Shown: one piece after another, positions 1-8,076 of the stretch
How the letters are laid out: the number at the start of each line of letters is the position of its first letter
Position numbering within the stretch: the first letter of the stretch is position 1
NCBI GenBank assembly: GCA_040757595.1
Contig: JBFLWP010000002.1
Coordinates: 62,001-126,000 of the forward strand
DNA length: 64,000 nt
Origin: Nitrospirota bacterium
GTDB taxonomy: Bacteria; Nitrospirota; Nitrospiria; Nitrospirales; Nitrospiraceae
Direction: 5' to 3'
Notes under the pieces: generated by a model
Databases searched by the model: none
Told to the model about the DNA's origin: nothing
What the model saw: only the letters and a program-made list of their open reading frames with translations
Position numbers and translations under genes: made by a program

Positions 1-977
1 TGGACCCCACCGCGCCCACCTCCTTCGATGACGAGCTGCAGGTGGCCAGGAAGACCTACCAGGACGCGAAGAACATCGTCCAGCGGGCCATGTACGACAT
101 CCGGATGGGGCGGGACATCAACACCGACGCGGTGGGCAGGGTGGTGGACGCCCTGGCGGACAGCGTGTTGCGGAACTCGGACGCCCTCATCAGCCTCTCG
201 CGCCTCAAGAGCTTCGACGAGTACACCTTTTTCCACTCGGTGAACACGGCGGTTCTGGCGCTGGGGCTGGGCCGCAGCTTGGACATGGACCGCCAGACCC
301 TCCACCTTCTGGGCATGGGCACGCTCCTGCACGATGTCGGCAAGATGAAGATTCCGCTCAACATCCTGAACAAACCGGACCGGCTCCGGAGCTTCGAGTA
401 CGAGATCATCAAGCAGCACGCGCTCCGCGGCGCCGAAATCCTCTCGAAGACGACCGGGCTCAGGGAGGAGGCGATCAAGCCGGCCCTGGAGCACCACGAG
501 CGGGTGGACGGCACCGGCTATCCGTACCAGCGGAAGCGGGACGAGTTGAGCCTGTTCGGGCTGATCAGCAGCGTGGTGGACATCTACGACGCGATCACGA
601 GCGACCGCGTCTATCACAAGGCCATGCCGCCGTCGCAGGCGCTCCAGTTCCTCTACCAGTTGGGGCAGCAGGGGCACCTGGACCCGCCGCTGGTCGAGCG
701 GTTCATCAAGTGCGTCGGCGTGTATCCGGTCGGATCCTGCGTCTTGCTCAACACCGGAGAGGTCGGGATCGTGACCCAGATCTATCAGGACCAGCCCCTG
801 ACCCCCAAACTTCTGCTGATCCGGGATGGGAACGCCAGACGGGTCATGACGCCCACGGTTCTGGACCTGCTGACTCAGGGCCAGGATTCCCCCAGGACGA
901 TCGTCAAGGCGCTGGATCCCCACGAGTTCGGCATCAAGGTCGCGGATTACATGGGCGACGGAAAGCCCGCCGCGTGA
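1..977 (+). CDS. HD-GYP domain c-di-GMP phosphodiesterase, 5'-truncated by the window edge
   Basis: The reading frame is open from the first bases, so the true start lies upstream. The GTG at 42 is only the first start-like codon inside the window. Counting from that GTG, the HD metal pair (LLHDVGK) is at residues 97-98, and HHERVDGTGYP at 151-161 is the diagnostic HHE/GYP motif of HD-GYP phosphodiesterases, which hydrolyse cyclic di-GMP. The usual N-terminal DUF3391 region is probably the missing part. About 100 residues follow the HD-GYP core, as is common in this family. A PilZ protein, the receptor class for the same messenger, follows 84 bp downstream. The family assignment is firm. Activity is inferred from intact motifs. 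Confidence 0.93.
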   Translation, partial: DPTAPTSFDDELQVARKTYQDAKNIVQRAMYDIRMGRDINTDAVGRVVDALADSVLRNSDALISLSRLKSFDEYTFFHSVNTAVLALGLGRSLDMDRQTLHLLGMGTLLHDVGKMKIPLNILNKPDRLRSFEYEIIKQHALRGAEILSKTTGLREEAIKPALEHHERVDGTGYPYQRKRDELSLFGLISSVVDIYDAITSDRVYHKAMPPSQALQFLYQLGQQGHLDPPLVERFIKCVGVYPVGSCVLLNTGEVGIVTQIYQDQPLTPKLLLIRDGNARRVMTPTVLDLLTQGQDSPRTIVKALDPHEFGIKVADYMGDGKPAA

Positions 978-1060
978 CCGGGCGGGAGGGAACTCAAGCC
1001 GGCTCGGCGACAAGCCGATAGACGGACGGAGAGCCGGGGTGGGCCCGGCTCGGACGACGT

Positions 1061-1798
1061 GTGACAGGGGATGCCGTGCTGACGACGCCGGACGACGCAC
1101 CTTCCAGGCTCCTGAGCGTAGGGGTTCTGCTGCAGCTCATGATCCCGAGCAATCGGGAGGAGCTTCAATGCTGCGCGACCCTGTTGGGATGGAAGGAGCC
1201 CTCGTTCCTGATCAGCGACCTGCCGTTCCACAACGGCCGGGCGGTGGATTTCCGCAGCGGGACGCCCTGCGTGGTCCGGTATCTCATTTCGGGAAAGGTG
1301 GTGGGTTACCGGAGCGAGATCCGCAAAGGCCAGTTCTCGCCGGAGCCGCTGCTCTTTCTGAGCTATCCGACCAGGATCGAGGAGATCCTGCTCCGCAAAC
1401 ATCCGCGCGTGCCCTTCAGCCAGCCCGTCTCCATCACCCGGGCCCGCGAGCATTCGGGATTCACGTCGCCGTTCCCGGAGTCCCCGGTGATCGCGGTGCT
1501 GCACGACCTGAGCGTGGCCGGCTGCCGCCTGGCCATCACCGAGCCGGTCGCCGGCCTCGCCCCCGGAACCGCGTTGAAGCTGGAATTCGATCTGCCGGGG
1601 ATCGGACATATTTCGCATCTGACCGGAGTCGTCAAGAACCTGTCGCCCCGGTCCGGGAAGCTTCTCGTCGGGATCGAGTTCCAGTTCTATCAAACCGAGT
1701 ACATCGAGTTCCGCGGTTGGGGCGGCACGGTTCAAAAAGCCATCGAACAGTACGTGGCCCAGCGGCACACTCCGGCCTATGCCGGCGACGGGAGCTAG
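1061..1798 (+). CDS. PilZ domain protein with YcgR-like N-terminal domain
   Basis: This 245-residue cytosolic protein has the two c-di-GMP-binding signatures of PilZ domains: RKHPR (RxxxR) at residues 112-116 and DLSVAG (DxSxxG) at 149-154. The first 105 residues form the beta-rich YcgR-N type module. YcgR-like proteins sense c-di-GMP and typically slow flagellar rotation or regulate surface polysaccharide. Start is GTG at 1061; a second GTG lies at 1076 in frame. It follows an HD-GYP phosphodiesterase, so messenger turnover and receptor are paired. The target (motor or glycan machinery) cannot be read from the sequence. Confidence 0.88.
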   Translation: MTGDAVLTTPDDAPSRLLSVGVLLQLMIPSNREELQCCATLLGWKEPSFLISDLPFHNGRAVDFRSGTPCVVRYLISGKVVGYRSEIRKGQFSPEPLLFLSYPTRIEEILLRKHPRVPFSQPVSITRAREHSGFTSPFPESPVIAVLHDLSVAGCRLAITEPVAGLAPGTALKLEFDLPGIGHISHLTGVVKNLSPRSGKLLVGIEFQFYQTEYIEFRGWGGTVQKAIEQYVAQRHTPAYAGDGS

Positions 1799-1935
1799 CC
1801 CGGCTCCGCCGGCGCTTCGCGCGGGCCCTCCGCTCTCCCAACCGACCTCTTTTCGCACCTCCACCGATCCTCAAGTTCCCCTCGGCCGGTGACGATATAA
1901 CCTCAGCCGGAAAGGGCCGAGTGTGCCCTTACACG

Positions 1936-2024
1936 GAACGATGAATGCCGAATGCAGAACGATGAACGCCGAACGTCTCCTTTGCACCTCTTCGTTCATC
2001 ATTCCGCATTCATCGTTCATCGTT
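1936..2024. repeat. Palindromic heptamer array A
   Basis: The left arm is a run of seven-base units of GAACGxx/GAATGxx type. After about 15 bp a right arm of GTTCATC/ATTCATC units gives the reverse complement. The array fills the gap between the PilZ gene and the next gene, ending one base before the AAGGAGG ribosome-binding site (2025-2031). As RNA or DNA it could fold into a long imperfect hairpin. Confidence 0.75.
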
Positions 2025-2035
2025 AAGGAGGGTTG

Positions 2036-3454
2036 ATGCAGGCCGGTTGGTGTCTGATCTGCGGGGCGGGGAAGCGGCGGGAGTTGGCCTGTTACGGGTC
2101 CGACCCGGTGTTTGCCCGCCTCGCGAACCGGCTTGACGCCACGGTCCGGTTCGTCATCTGCGACCGGTGCGGCCACGTCTACCAGGACCCCATGCCGGAC
2201 GAGGAGGACCTGGCCCAGCTCGAGACCGGCCTGTGGCGTACCAGGGTTCGCGGGGGAACGGCACGGCAGGCCGGCCGGTGGCAGTTGGCCGAGCGGCTGC
2301 AGGAAGCGGTCGAGGCGGGAACCGGCAGCCGAACCGCGCTCGCGATCGGATGGGAAGCCGACGGTTTGCTGGCCTTCGGGGAACAGGGCTGGGATCTTTT
2401 GCAGGTGGCGCCTACCGCGCTGACGTGGCGCCGGCCCGGTCAGAGGGCCGGCCTTTCCACCCTTTCATCGGACAGAAAGTTCTCGGTGATCCTCCTCCAG
2501 CGCGTGGTCGAGACGCTCCCCGATCCGGTTCCGATCCTGCGGGCCGTCAGGCCCTACCTGGAGGAGGGCGGGATCCTCTTCGTCTCCTCGGTCAACCTGC
2601 TCGATCCGCCTCCGGCGGAGCGGCTCCGTCGGGAACTGTTGATCGGGAGCCATGTACGCCTCTACAGCCCCGGCACCCTGCAAACGGTCCTGGCCCGCAG
2701 CGGCTTTCGCACGATCCAGACCCAAGGCTACGAGGGGGACATGCAGCAGGGAATCCTCGCGAGACCGGCCGACTGGGTGGGGGACCATTCCCTGGACGAT
2801 CCCGAGGCCATCCTGCAGATGTACCGGGTCCTGCAATGGCCCGGCTCGACGGACGTGCTCGGCTGGAACCTGGCGGCACTGGCCGAGACCCAGTCCTGGG
2901 TGCTGCCTGGGCTTTGCCAGGCGGCGGAGCGGGACGGCTTCGTCGTTCGCCGGAGCGGGCGGTGCCTCGTGGGCATCGAAGGGCGGACGGCTTCCGGTGA
3001 GCGGATCGAGGTCGTCCGTTGGGGGGAACAGGACGGCGACAGGAGTCCCTCGCCGGGATCGGCGGGTTCCACCAGCGGCTTCGTGCAACTCGGGCTCGGC
3101 TCCGGCGAGTTGGCCACCGCGCTCGCGGAGCGTTTGACCGACGGCCAGCACCTGTTCGTGTGGGAGGCCGATCCCGTGCTGGCGAAACGCACCCTGGAGA
3201 TCGTCGATCTCAGCCCGCTCTGGCTCTCCAGGCAGGTCAGCCTTCTGGTGGGCCCCAAGCCGGATCTGCCGGCGGCGCTCCGGCAGCGCCTCCAGGCCCC
3301 CACGACCCTGTACGTCACCAGATCGGCCCGGTGCTGGCAGCCCTGGGTGTACCGGGAGATCCTCGGGACGTTGAACCTCTCCGGAGGCGCGCAGGCGGAG
3401 GCGCCGGTCTGCACCAGTTCGGGGCGGGGCGCGGCCAAGGGACACGGCGGCTAG
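2036..3454 (+). CDS. Zinc-ribbon SAM methyltransferase-like protein fused to a Maf-N-like Rossmann domain
   Basis: Start ATG at 2036 is chosen over TTG at 2033 because AAGGAGG (2025-2031) sits at proper spacing. The N-terminus has two CxxC pairs (C6/C9 and C42/C45), as in many zinc-ribbon class I methyltransferases. The methyltransferase part is recognisable from its late motifs (LLQRVVETLPDP, then a strand-helix before SHVRLYSP), but the SAM-binding glycine loop is degenerate (AIGWEADG). The C-terminal third contains FVQLGLGSGELATALAE and VWEADPVLAKRTLE, matching the N-terminal Rossmann module of the Maf protein at 19443. A sister with a normal SAM loop lies at 17967. Likely role is flagellin glycan modification; the SAM-binding ability of this copy is doubtful. 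Confidence 0.7.
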   Translation: MQAGWCLICGAGKRRELACYGSDPVFARLANRLDATVRFVICDRCGHVYQDPMPDEEDLAQLETGLWRTRVRGGTARQAGRWQLAERLQEAVEAGTGSRTALAIGWEADGLLAFGEQGWDLLQVAPTALTWRRPGQRAGLSTLSSDRKFSVILLQRVVETLPDPVPILRAVRPYLEEGGILFVSSVNLLDPPPAERLRRELLIGSHVRLYSPGTLQTVLARSGFRTIQTQGYEGDMQQGILARPADWVGDHSLDDPEAILQMYRVLQWPGSTDVLGWNLAALAETQSWVLPGLCQAAERDGFVVRRSGRCLVGIEGRTASGERIEVVRWGEQDGDRSPSPGSAGSTSGFVQLGLGSGELATALAERLTDGQHLFVWEADPVLAKRTLEIVDLSPLWLSRQVSLLVGPKPDLPAALRQRLQAPTTLYVTRSARCWQPWVYREILGTLNLSGGAQAEAPVCTSSGRGAAKGHGG

Positions 3455-3472
3455 TGCCCGTGCAGAACCGGC

Positions 3473-4591
3473 ATGTCATCGTTGGAGTCCATCCAGCAGT
3501 GCCTGACCAACCGACTGGACCGGCGGAGCCGAGAGGTCCGGTGGCTCACCGGCCTGCTCGGCCAAGAGCCGTCCAGAGACGCGAAGGCCCCGTCGGTCTG
3601 GAACCCCGCACTCCGCAGCGTGGGCGTGGACGCCTGGTACCAGCCGTTCGACGTTGCGGCGGCGAACCTGCCCCGGTTTCTTGAGGCAGCCCGTGCCTGT
3701 GACCACGTCAAGGGGTTCAACGTCGTCGCCCCCTACAAGGAGACGATCATCCCTCTGCTGGACGAGGTCGAACCTCAAGCCAGCCGGATCGGAGTCGTGG
3801 ACACGATCGTGCGAACCGAAGGGGGACGCTTGATCGGGTCCAACGCCGAGGGGGCGGGGATCCTGGCCTGCCTGCTCTGCCCTCGGTACAACGAGCCGGC
3901 GTCTTTTATCGAAGAGTCCCGGGGTCTCGCGGGCATGAAGGTGCTGCTCCTGGGCGCCGGGTGCACGGCAAGAGCCCTGGCCTGGCCGCTGGCCCAAGCG
4001 GTCGGTCCCGGCCATCTGTACCTGGCCAACCGGACCAGGGAGAAGGCCGAGACCCTCGCACGGGCGCTCGCGCCCTCCTGCCTGAACGTCACCTGTCTGG
4101 ACGAGACGGCTCTCGAGACGGTCGCTCCTCTGGCCGGCCTGATCATCAATGCCACCACCAAGGGGCAAGCGGGGTTCTGGACCCTGCCGGACGGGATGAT
4201 GACCTGTCTGGAACCCTATTCGGCGCTTGCGCCGGCCAACCCGGTCAGCCTGCCCAGGGACCTGGCCAAGGACTCGGTCCAGTTCTACCAACAGTGGTAC
4301 CGGGCTTCCTTGCCGGACATCTCCGCCAACCTCGAGCGGTCCTCCCGGCTGATGGGGATGGTCCCCGAGTCAGTCAGATTCGTGGACTGCGTCTCCGCCC
4401 CGGCCGAGTCCGTCCTGCTGCGGCAGGCCCACAGGTCCGGGCACCGGACGATGAACGGCAAGGGGATCAGGATCTGCCAGATCGCGGACTGCCTGTTCCA
4501 CAAGCTGTTCCGTGACGACCTGGAGCGGTCCGGACGGTACGGGCCTGATCTCTACCGTCGGCTCATCGAGCAGATATGGGCAGCCTGGTAG
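3473..4591 (+). CDS. Shikimate dehydrogenase (AroE)-like protein, divergent active site
   Basis: This 372-residue protein has the AroE fold signals: GFNVVAPYK (Lys65 of E. coli AroE kept), LLLGAGCTARA for NADP, NRTREKA, INATTKGQ and a C-terminal GKGIRICQ (Gln244 kept). Most shikimate contacts are changed. The SKSP motif reads AKAP, NVT reads NVV, AVNT reads VVDT, the catalytic Asp of NTDG is Glu (NAEG), and the late Tyr is Ser. It is about 90 residues longer than standard AroE, partly through an insertion (LEPYSALAPA onward) shared with the paralogue at 6957. Either the substrate is not shikimate or this copy is a non-catalytic partner. Start is ATG 3473, 18 bp after the previous gene, without an obvious ribosome-binding site. 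Confidence 0.8.
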   Translation: MSSLESIQQCLTNRLDRRSREVRWLTGLLGQEPSRDAKAPSVWNPALRSVGVDAWYQPFDVAAANLPRFLEAARACDHVKGFNVVAPYKETIIPLLDEVEPQASRIGVVDTIVRTEGGRLIGSNAEGAGILACLLCPRYNEPASFIEESRGLAGMKVLLLGAGCTARALAWPLAQAVGPGHLYLANRTREKAETLARALAPSCLNVTCLDETALETVAPLAGLIINATTKGQAGFWTLPDGMMTCLEPYSALAPANPVSLPRDLAKDSVQFYQQWYRASLPDISANLERSSRLMGMVPESVRFVDCVSAPAESVLLRQAHRSGHRTMNGKGIRICQIADCLFHKLFRDDLERSGRYGPDLYRRLIEQIWAAW

Positions 4592-4776
4592 CGCAAGGTT
4601 CGTAGGCCGTTCCTGCCCGTCTACCAGGCAGTCTTTGCCGAGACCGGGACTCCCACCCATCCGAACGTCCATAACTCACCGAGTTTCCTGACGGTTCACC
4701 TCGCCCAACCCTGGCATGGGGCTTGGAATGGAGCGTCTGCGCCCACAAGAACCTCCATCGAAGGGAGCAGGCCGTC

Positions 4777-5832
4777 ATGAAGATTCTCCAGATCGGATTG
4801 GGCGGGTTCGGAAAAAATCACCTGCGGGCCTGGGCCCAGACAGGCCGGGTCCGCGACCTCTTCGTGGCGGATCTGAGCCAGGGTCGGCTCAAGGAGGCGC
4901 AGGACCTTTTCGGCATCCCTCCCGAGCGGCTCTCGAGCGACTATCGGCAGTTCCTCCCTCAGGCGGACATCGTGGACATCGTGACGCCCTCCGACAGCCA
5001 TGCAGAGATTTGCGAGGAGGCGCTGGAGCTCGGCAAGGACGTGTTCGTCGAAAAGCCGATGACCATGACGGTCGCGGAGGCCGACCGGATCGCGGCAGCG
5101 GTCGAGCGGAGCCGCAGAATCCTTCAGGTGGGCTACTACTACCGATACCACCCGATCACCAAGTACGTCCGCGAGCAGGTCCGCCTGGGCCAGTTGGGGG
5201 CGCTTCGCTACCTCTCCGGACAGTTCATGGGGTTCAAGCGGGCACGGACCGACGTGGGGGTGACCCACACGGACGGCATCCATTTCATCGACCTGTTCAA
5301 CGACCTGATCGGCGAGACGCCGAGGGAAGCGTACGCGGTGATCCGGGATCATTTCGGGCGGGGGCTGGAGGATTTCTCGATCGTCCTGCTCCGGTACCCC
5401 AGCGGCGTCGTCGTCAAGGTGGAGTCCGGCTATGTCCAGCCGGGCAATTGGGTGGACCGCGTGGTCCCCAACGCGATGACGACCAAGGACATCACGCTGG
5501 TGGGGGAAAAGCGAACGATCCGCGCCGACTTCGAGATCGACAAGGTCGAGGTCTTCGAGGTTCGTCACGAGCTGCAGAACGGGATCTGGACACCGGTGCA
5601 CGGCCCATGCACGAGCCCGCGCCTCCGCTCGGTCACGCCGGTCGAGCTCGTGGCGCTGGAACTGGAGTCGTTCCTGGAATCCGTGGCCAAGCGGGAGATC
5701 CCCAGTCCGAACGTGACCGACAGCGGCACGGTCCTGGCTCGGATCATGGAAGCCGTGTACCGGTCCGCCGAGTCCGGGCGTCCGGCGACGGTGGAGCCGG
5801 TCGGCGAGGCGGTGGGCCTCGCAAAGACGTGA
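4777..5832 (+). CDS. Gfo/Idh/MocA family NAD(P)-dependent sugar oxidoreductase
   Basis: The 351-residue protein begins with a Rossmann nucleotide motif (IGLGGFGKNH) and contains EKPMTMT, the lysine motif of the Gfo/Idh/MocA family, followed by GYYYRYHP and the HTDGIHFID segment with the family's catalytic His region. These enzymes oxidise or reduce hydroxyls on nucleotide sugars or cyclitols. Start ATG 4777 is preferred over upstream in-frame GTG/ATG codons because the oxidoreductase fold begins there. It lies between the two AroE-like genes, so it probably acts on the same intermediate. Its stop TGA is the first TGA of a GTGACGG heptamer array. Confidence 0.85.
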   Translation: MKILQIGLGGFGKNHLRAWAQTGRVRDLFVADLSQGRLKEAQDLFGIPPERLSSDYRQFLPQADIVDIVTPSDSHAEICEEALELGKDVFVEKPMTMTVAEADRIAAAVERSRRILQVGYYYRYHPITKYVREQVRLGQLGALRYLSGQFMGFKRARTDVGVTHTDGIHFIDLFNDLIGETPREAYAVIRDHFGRGLEDFSIVLLRYPSGVVVKVESGYVQPGNWVDRVVPNAMTTKDITLVGEKRTIRADFEIDKVEVFEVRHELQNGIWTPVHGPCTSPRLRSVTPVELVALELESFLESVAKREIPSPNVTDSGTVLARIMEAVYRSAESGRPATVEPVGEAVGLAKT

Positions 5833-5914
5833 CGGGTGAAGCGTGACGCGTGACAGGTGCAGCGCGGTCCTTTCTGACTTGTTCGTCACCCGTCACCTGT
5901 CACCCGTCACGAGG
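5830..5914. repeat. Palindromic heptamer array B
   Basis: The left arm has the units GTGACGG, GTGAAGC, GTGACGC, GTGACAG, GTGCAGC. The right arm (5884-5912) has CGTCACC-type units, its inverted counterpart. The array starts inside the stop codon of the upstream oxidoreductase and ends at the ribosome-binding site of the next gene. Confidence 0.78.
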
Positions 5915-5919
5915 ATCGT

Positions 5920-6783
5920 ATGAAAGACATCAGCCAGAAGGACCTGGAAACCAACCTCCGCCTGGTCGCCAAGCAGGAGCCGGATCAGCGGACCCTGGTC
6001 CGCGTCGGATCGGTCGTGATCGGCGGGGAACAGGTCGCGGTGATGGCGGGGCCCTGCGCGGTGGAGAGCCGGGATCAGGTCGTCGAGATCGCCGCCCGGG
6101 TGAAGGCTTCCGGCGCCAGGCTGCTCCGGGGTGGCGCCTTCAAGCCCCTGACCTTTCCGTACCGGAACGAGCGGATGTTCGAGCTGCGGGAACGGGGGTT
6201 GGCCTATCTCAAAGAGGCGGGGGAGAAGACGGGCCTGCCGGTGGTCTCCGAGGTCATGGACGTACGGCTCGTCGGGCTGGTGGCCGACCACGTGGACATG
6301 ATCCAGATCGGCGCCCGCAACATGCAGAACTTTCCGTTGCTGGAAGAGGTGGCCAAGACCGGGAAGCCGGTCCTGCTCAAGCGTCATTACGGGGCCAGCC
6401 TGCGGGACTGGCTGGGAGCGGCCGAGTACCTCCTCTACAACGCCAACCGGAACGTGGTCCTCTGCGAACGGGGGATCGCCGCGCCCCACACGCACCAGCC
6501 CACCTCCCGGTTCATCGTGGACCTGCAGGTGGTGCCGGCGGTGCGCGATTTCACCCACCTGCCCGTGGTGGTGGACCCCAGTCACGCGACCTTCAAGCGC
6601 GACTACGTGCCGCCGATCGCCCGGGCCGCCGTCGCGGCCGGCGCAGACGGCCTGCTGATCGATGTCCATCCGGTTCCGGAGCAGGCGGCGGTGGATCCCC
6701 TCCAGGCGCTCGACTACCGCTCGTTCGGCCGGCTCATGGAGCAGGTGTCGGCCATCGCCGGCGTGCTGGGCCGGACAATTTAG
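5920..6783 (+). CDS. DAHP-synthase-like 3-deoxy-2-keto sugar acid synthase
   Basis: This 287-residue TIM-barrel enzyme matches the AroF/Thermotoga-type DAHP synthase family, which condenses phosphoenolpyruvate with an aldose phosphate. It has GPCAVES with the metal Cys, LLRGGAFKP, QIGARNMQN, PVLLKR, LCERGI and VDPSHAT with the metal His. The erythrose-4-phosphate motif KPRTS, however, reads KPLTF, the KRG motif reads KRH, and the ATRNTLD region is replaced by a His-rich stretch. The metal Glu before VHP is Asp. The acceptor aldehyde may therefore differ from erythrose 4-phosphate. It sits between two AroE-like genes, in a flagellar glycan island rather than in an aromatic operon. A housekeeping role cannot be excluded. 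Confidence 0.82.
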   Translation: MKDISQKDLETNLRLVAKQEPDQRTLVRVGSVVIGGEQVAVMAGPCAVESRDQVVEIAARVKASGARLLRGGAFKPLTFPYRNERMFELRERGLAYLKEAGEKTGLPVVSEVMDVRLVGLVADHVDMIQIGARNMQNFPLLEEVAKTGKPVLLKRHYGASLRDWLGAAEYLLYNANRNVVLCERGIAAPHTHQPTSRFIVDLQVVPAVRDFTHLPVVVDPSHATFKRDYVPPIARAAVAAGADGLLIDVHPVPEQAAVDPLQALDYRSFGRLMEQVSAIAGVLGRTI

Positions 6784-6786
6784 AAG

Positions 6787-6945
6787 GATGAACGCTGAAT
6801 GCTGAACGATGAGCGATGGACGCTGGATGCTGCACGGCAAGAGCTGAGTAACGGCATGAACATGGTTGGGGGTTGGTGGTCGGTGATGAGAGCACCCCAA
6901 AGTCTTCACCAACCACAGACCACTAACCACTGATCGCCTCTACTA
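6787..6945. repeat. Heptamer array C, two consecutive blocks
   Basis: The first block (about 6787-6836) runs GATGAAC, GCTGAAT, GCTGAAC, GATGAGC, GATGGAC, GCTGGAT, GCTGCAC without a clear inverted arm. The second (about 6862-6935) has GGTTGGT/GGTCGGT-type units answered by ACCAACC/ACCACTA units, an inverted pair. Together they fill the 173-bp gap before the second AroE-like gene. Confidence 0.7.
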
Positions 6946-6956
6946 GGGAGGAGGAG

Positions 6957-8066
6957 ATGTTAAAGACCCTGACCATCGAAGACTGTCTGTCCAACCGGCT
7001 CGACCCGCGCGCGCGCAGGGCCAAACGGTTGGCCGGGATTGTGGGGGAGAATCCCTCGAAATACGCGAAGAGCCCGTCCATCTGGAATCCGGTCCTGGAG
7101 GCGATGGGACTCGAGACCTACTACAGTCCCTTCGACGTCGAGGCCGGCCAGCTCGTGGCCTTCGTCGAAGCGGCCCGGCACGAGGAACGGCTGAAGGGAT
7201 TCAGCGTGACCGTGCCTTACAAGGTCGCGATCATCCCGCTCCTGGATGAGCTGGACCCCAAGGCGCGGGCCATCGGGGCGGTGAACGTCGTGACCCGGAC
7301 CGACGAGGGCAAGCTGATCGGAGCCAACACGGACGGATCCGGCGCCATCGCCAGCCTGACCACGCCGCTCCCGGGGTCCAGCGCTCCCTTCCTGGCGGAC
7401 TTGACCGGAAAGGACGTTCTGCTGATCGGGGCCGGCGGGGCCGGCAAGGCGGTCGCCTGGTACCTGGCCGATGCGATCGGGAAGGGCCGGCTTTACCTGG
7501 CCACCAGGGACCGGAAGTCGGGCAGCACCCTCTGCGAGGCCCTGTCCACGGTGAACCCCTCAACGGCCTGGATCGAGGAAATGGCGATCCCGGCCGTGGC
7601 GCCGACCGTCCAACTCATCATCAACGCGACGACCAAGGGCCAGTCGGGGATTCGCGCCCTGCCGGACGGGAGGGTGAGCTGCCTGGAACCCTACTCGGCG
7701 TTGGCGCCGGCCTGCCCCGCGCCCTTGCCCGCCACGCTGGCTGCCGACCAGGCGCGGTTCTACGAGACCTGGTTCCGGTCCTCGCTGGCCGACCTGACGG
7801 TCAATCTGGACCGGTCCGCCCGGCTGCTGGTGACGATCCCCCAGGCCGTGGCGTTCATGGACATCATCTACTCGCCGCTGGAATCGGCCATGCTGAGGCA
7901 GGCGCGACTGTCCGGCCACAGGACCTTGAACGGCAAGGGCATGAACGTCTGCCAAGCGGCGGACGCCCTGTTCCACTGGGTCTTCCGTCGGGAGTTCGAG
8001 GAACAAGGCCTCGACCAACCGGCCGTCTACCGCGGCATCGTCGAACGCATGGGCTCGGTCTGGTGA
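6957..8066 (+). CDS. Shikimate dehydrogenase (AroE)-like protein, more canonical paralogue
   Basis: The 369-residue protein is a full-length paralogue of the product of 3473-4591, sharing the long N-terminal lead (CLSNRLDPRARRAKRL) and the roughly 70-residue insertion after NATTKGQ. Here catalytic Lys (SVTVPYK), Asp (ANTDGSG), Asn (GAVNVV), Gln (NVCQAAD) and late Tyr (IIYSPLE) are kept. Only one Ser of SKSP is lost (AKSP), and the His after it is Trp. NADP binding is by GAGGAGKAV. It probably is an active dehydrogenase of a shikimate- or quinate-like ring, but loss of the Ser that holds the carboxylate argues for a different substrate. Start ATG 6957 follows GGGAGGAGGAG. It ends 11 bp before the NeuB-like gene. 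Confidence 0.85.
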   Translation: MLKTLTIEDCLSNRLDPRARRAKRLAGIVGENPSKYAKSPSIWNPVLEAMGLETYYSPFDVEAGQLVAFVEAARHEERLKGFSVTVPYKVAIIPLLDELDPKARAIGAVNVVTRTDEGKLIGANTDGSGAIASLTTPLPGSSAPFLADLTGKDVLLIGAGGAGKAVAWYLADAIGKGRLYLATRDRKSGSTLCEALSTVNPSTAWIEEMAIPAVAPTVQLIINATTKGQSGIRALPDGRVSCLEPYSALAPACPAPLPATLAADQARFYETWFRSSLADLTVNLDRSARLLVTIPQAVAFMDIIYSPLESAMLRQARLSGHRTLNGKGMNVCQAADALFHWVFRREFEEQGLDQPAVYRGIVERMGSVW

Positions 8067-8076
8067 CGTCACGGTG

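Noticed and set aside
4711-4727. TGGCATG-N4-TTGG as a sigma-54 promoter before the oxidoreductase gene
   Set aside because: The GC of the -12 element is GG, which normally abolishes RpoN promoters.
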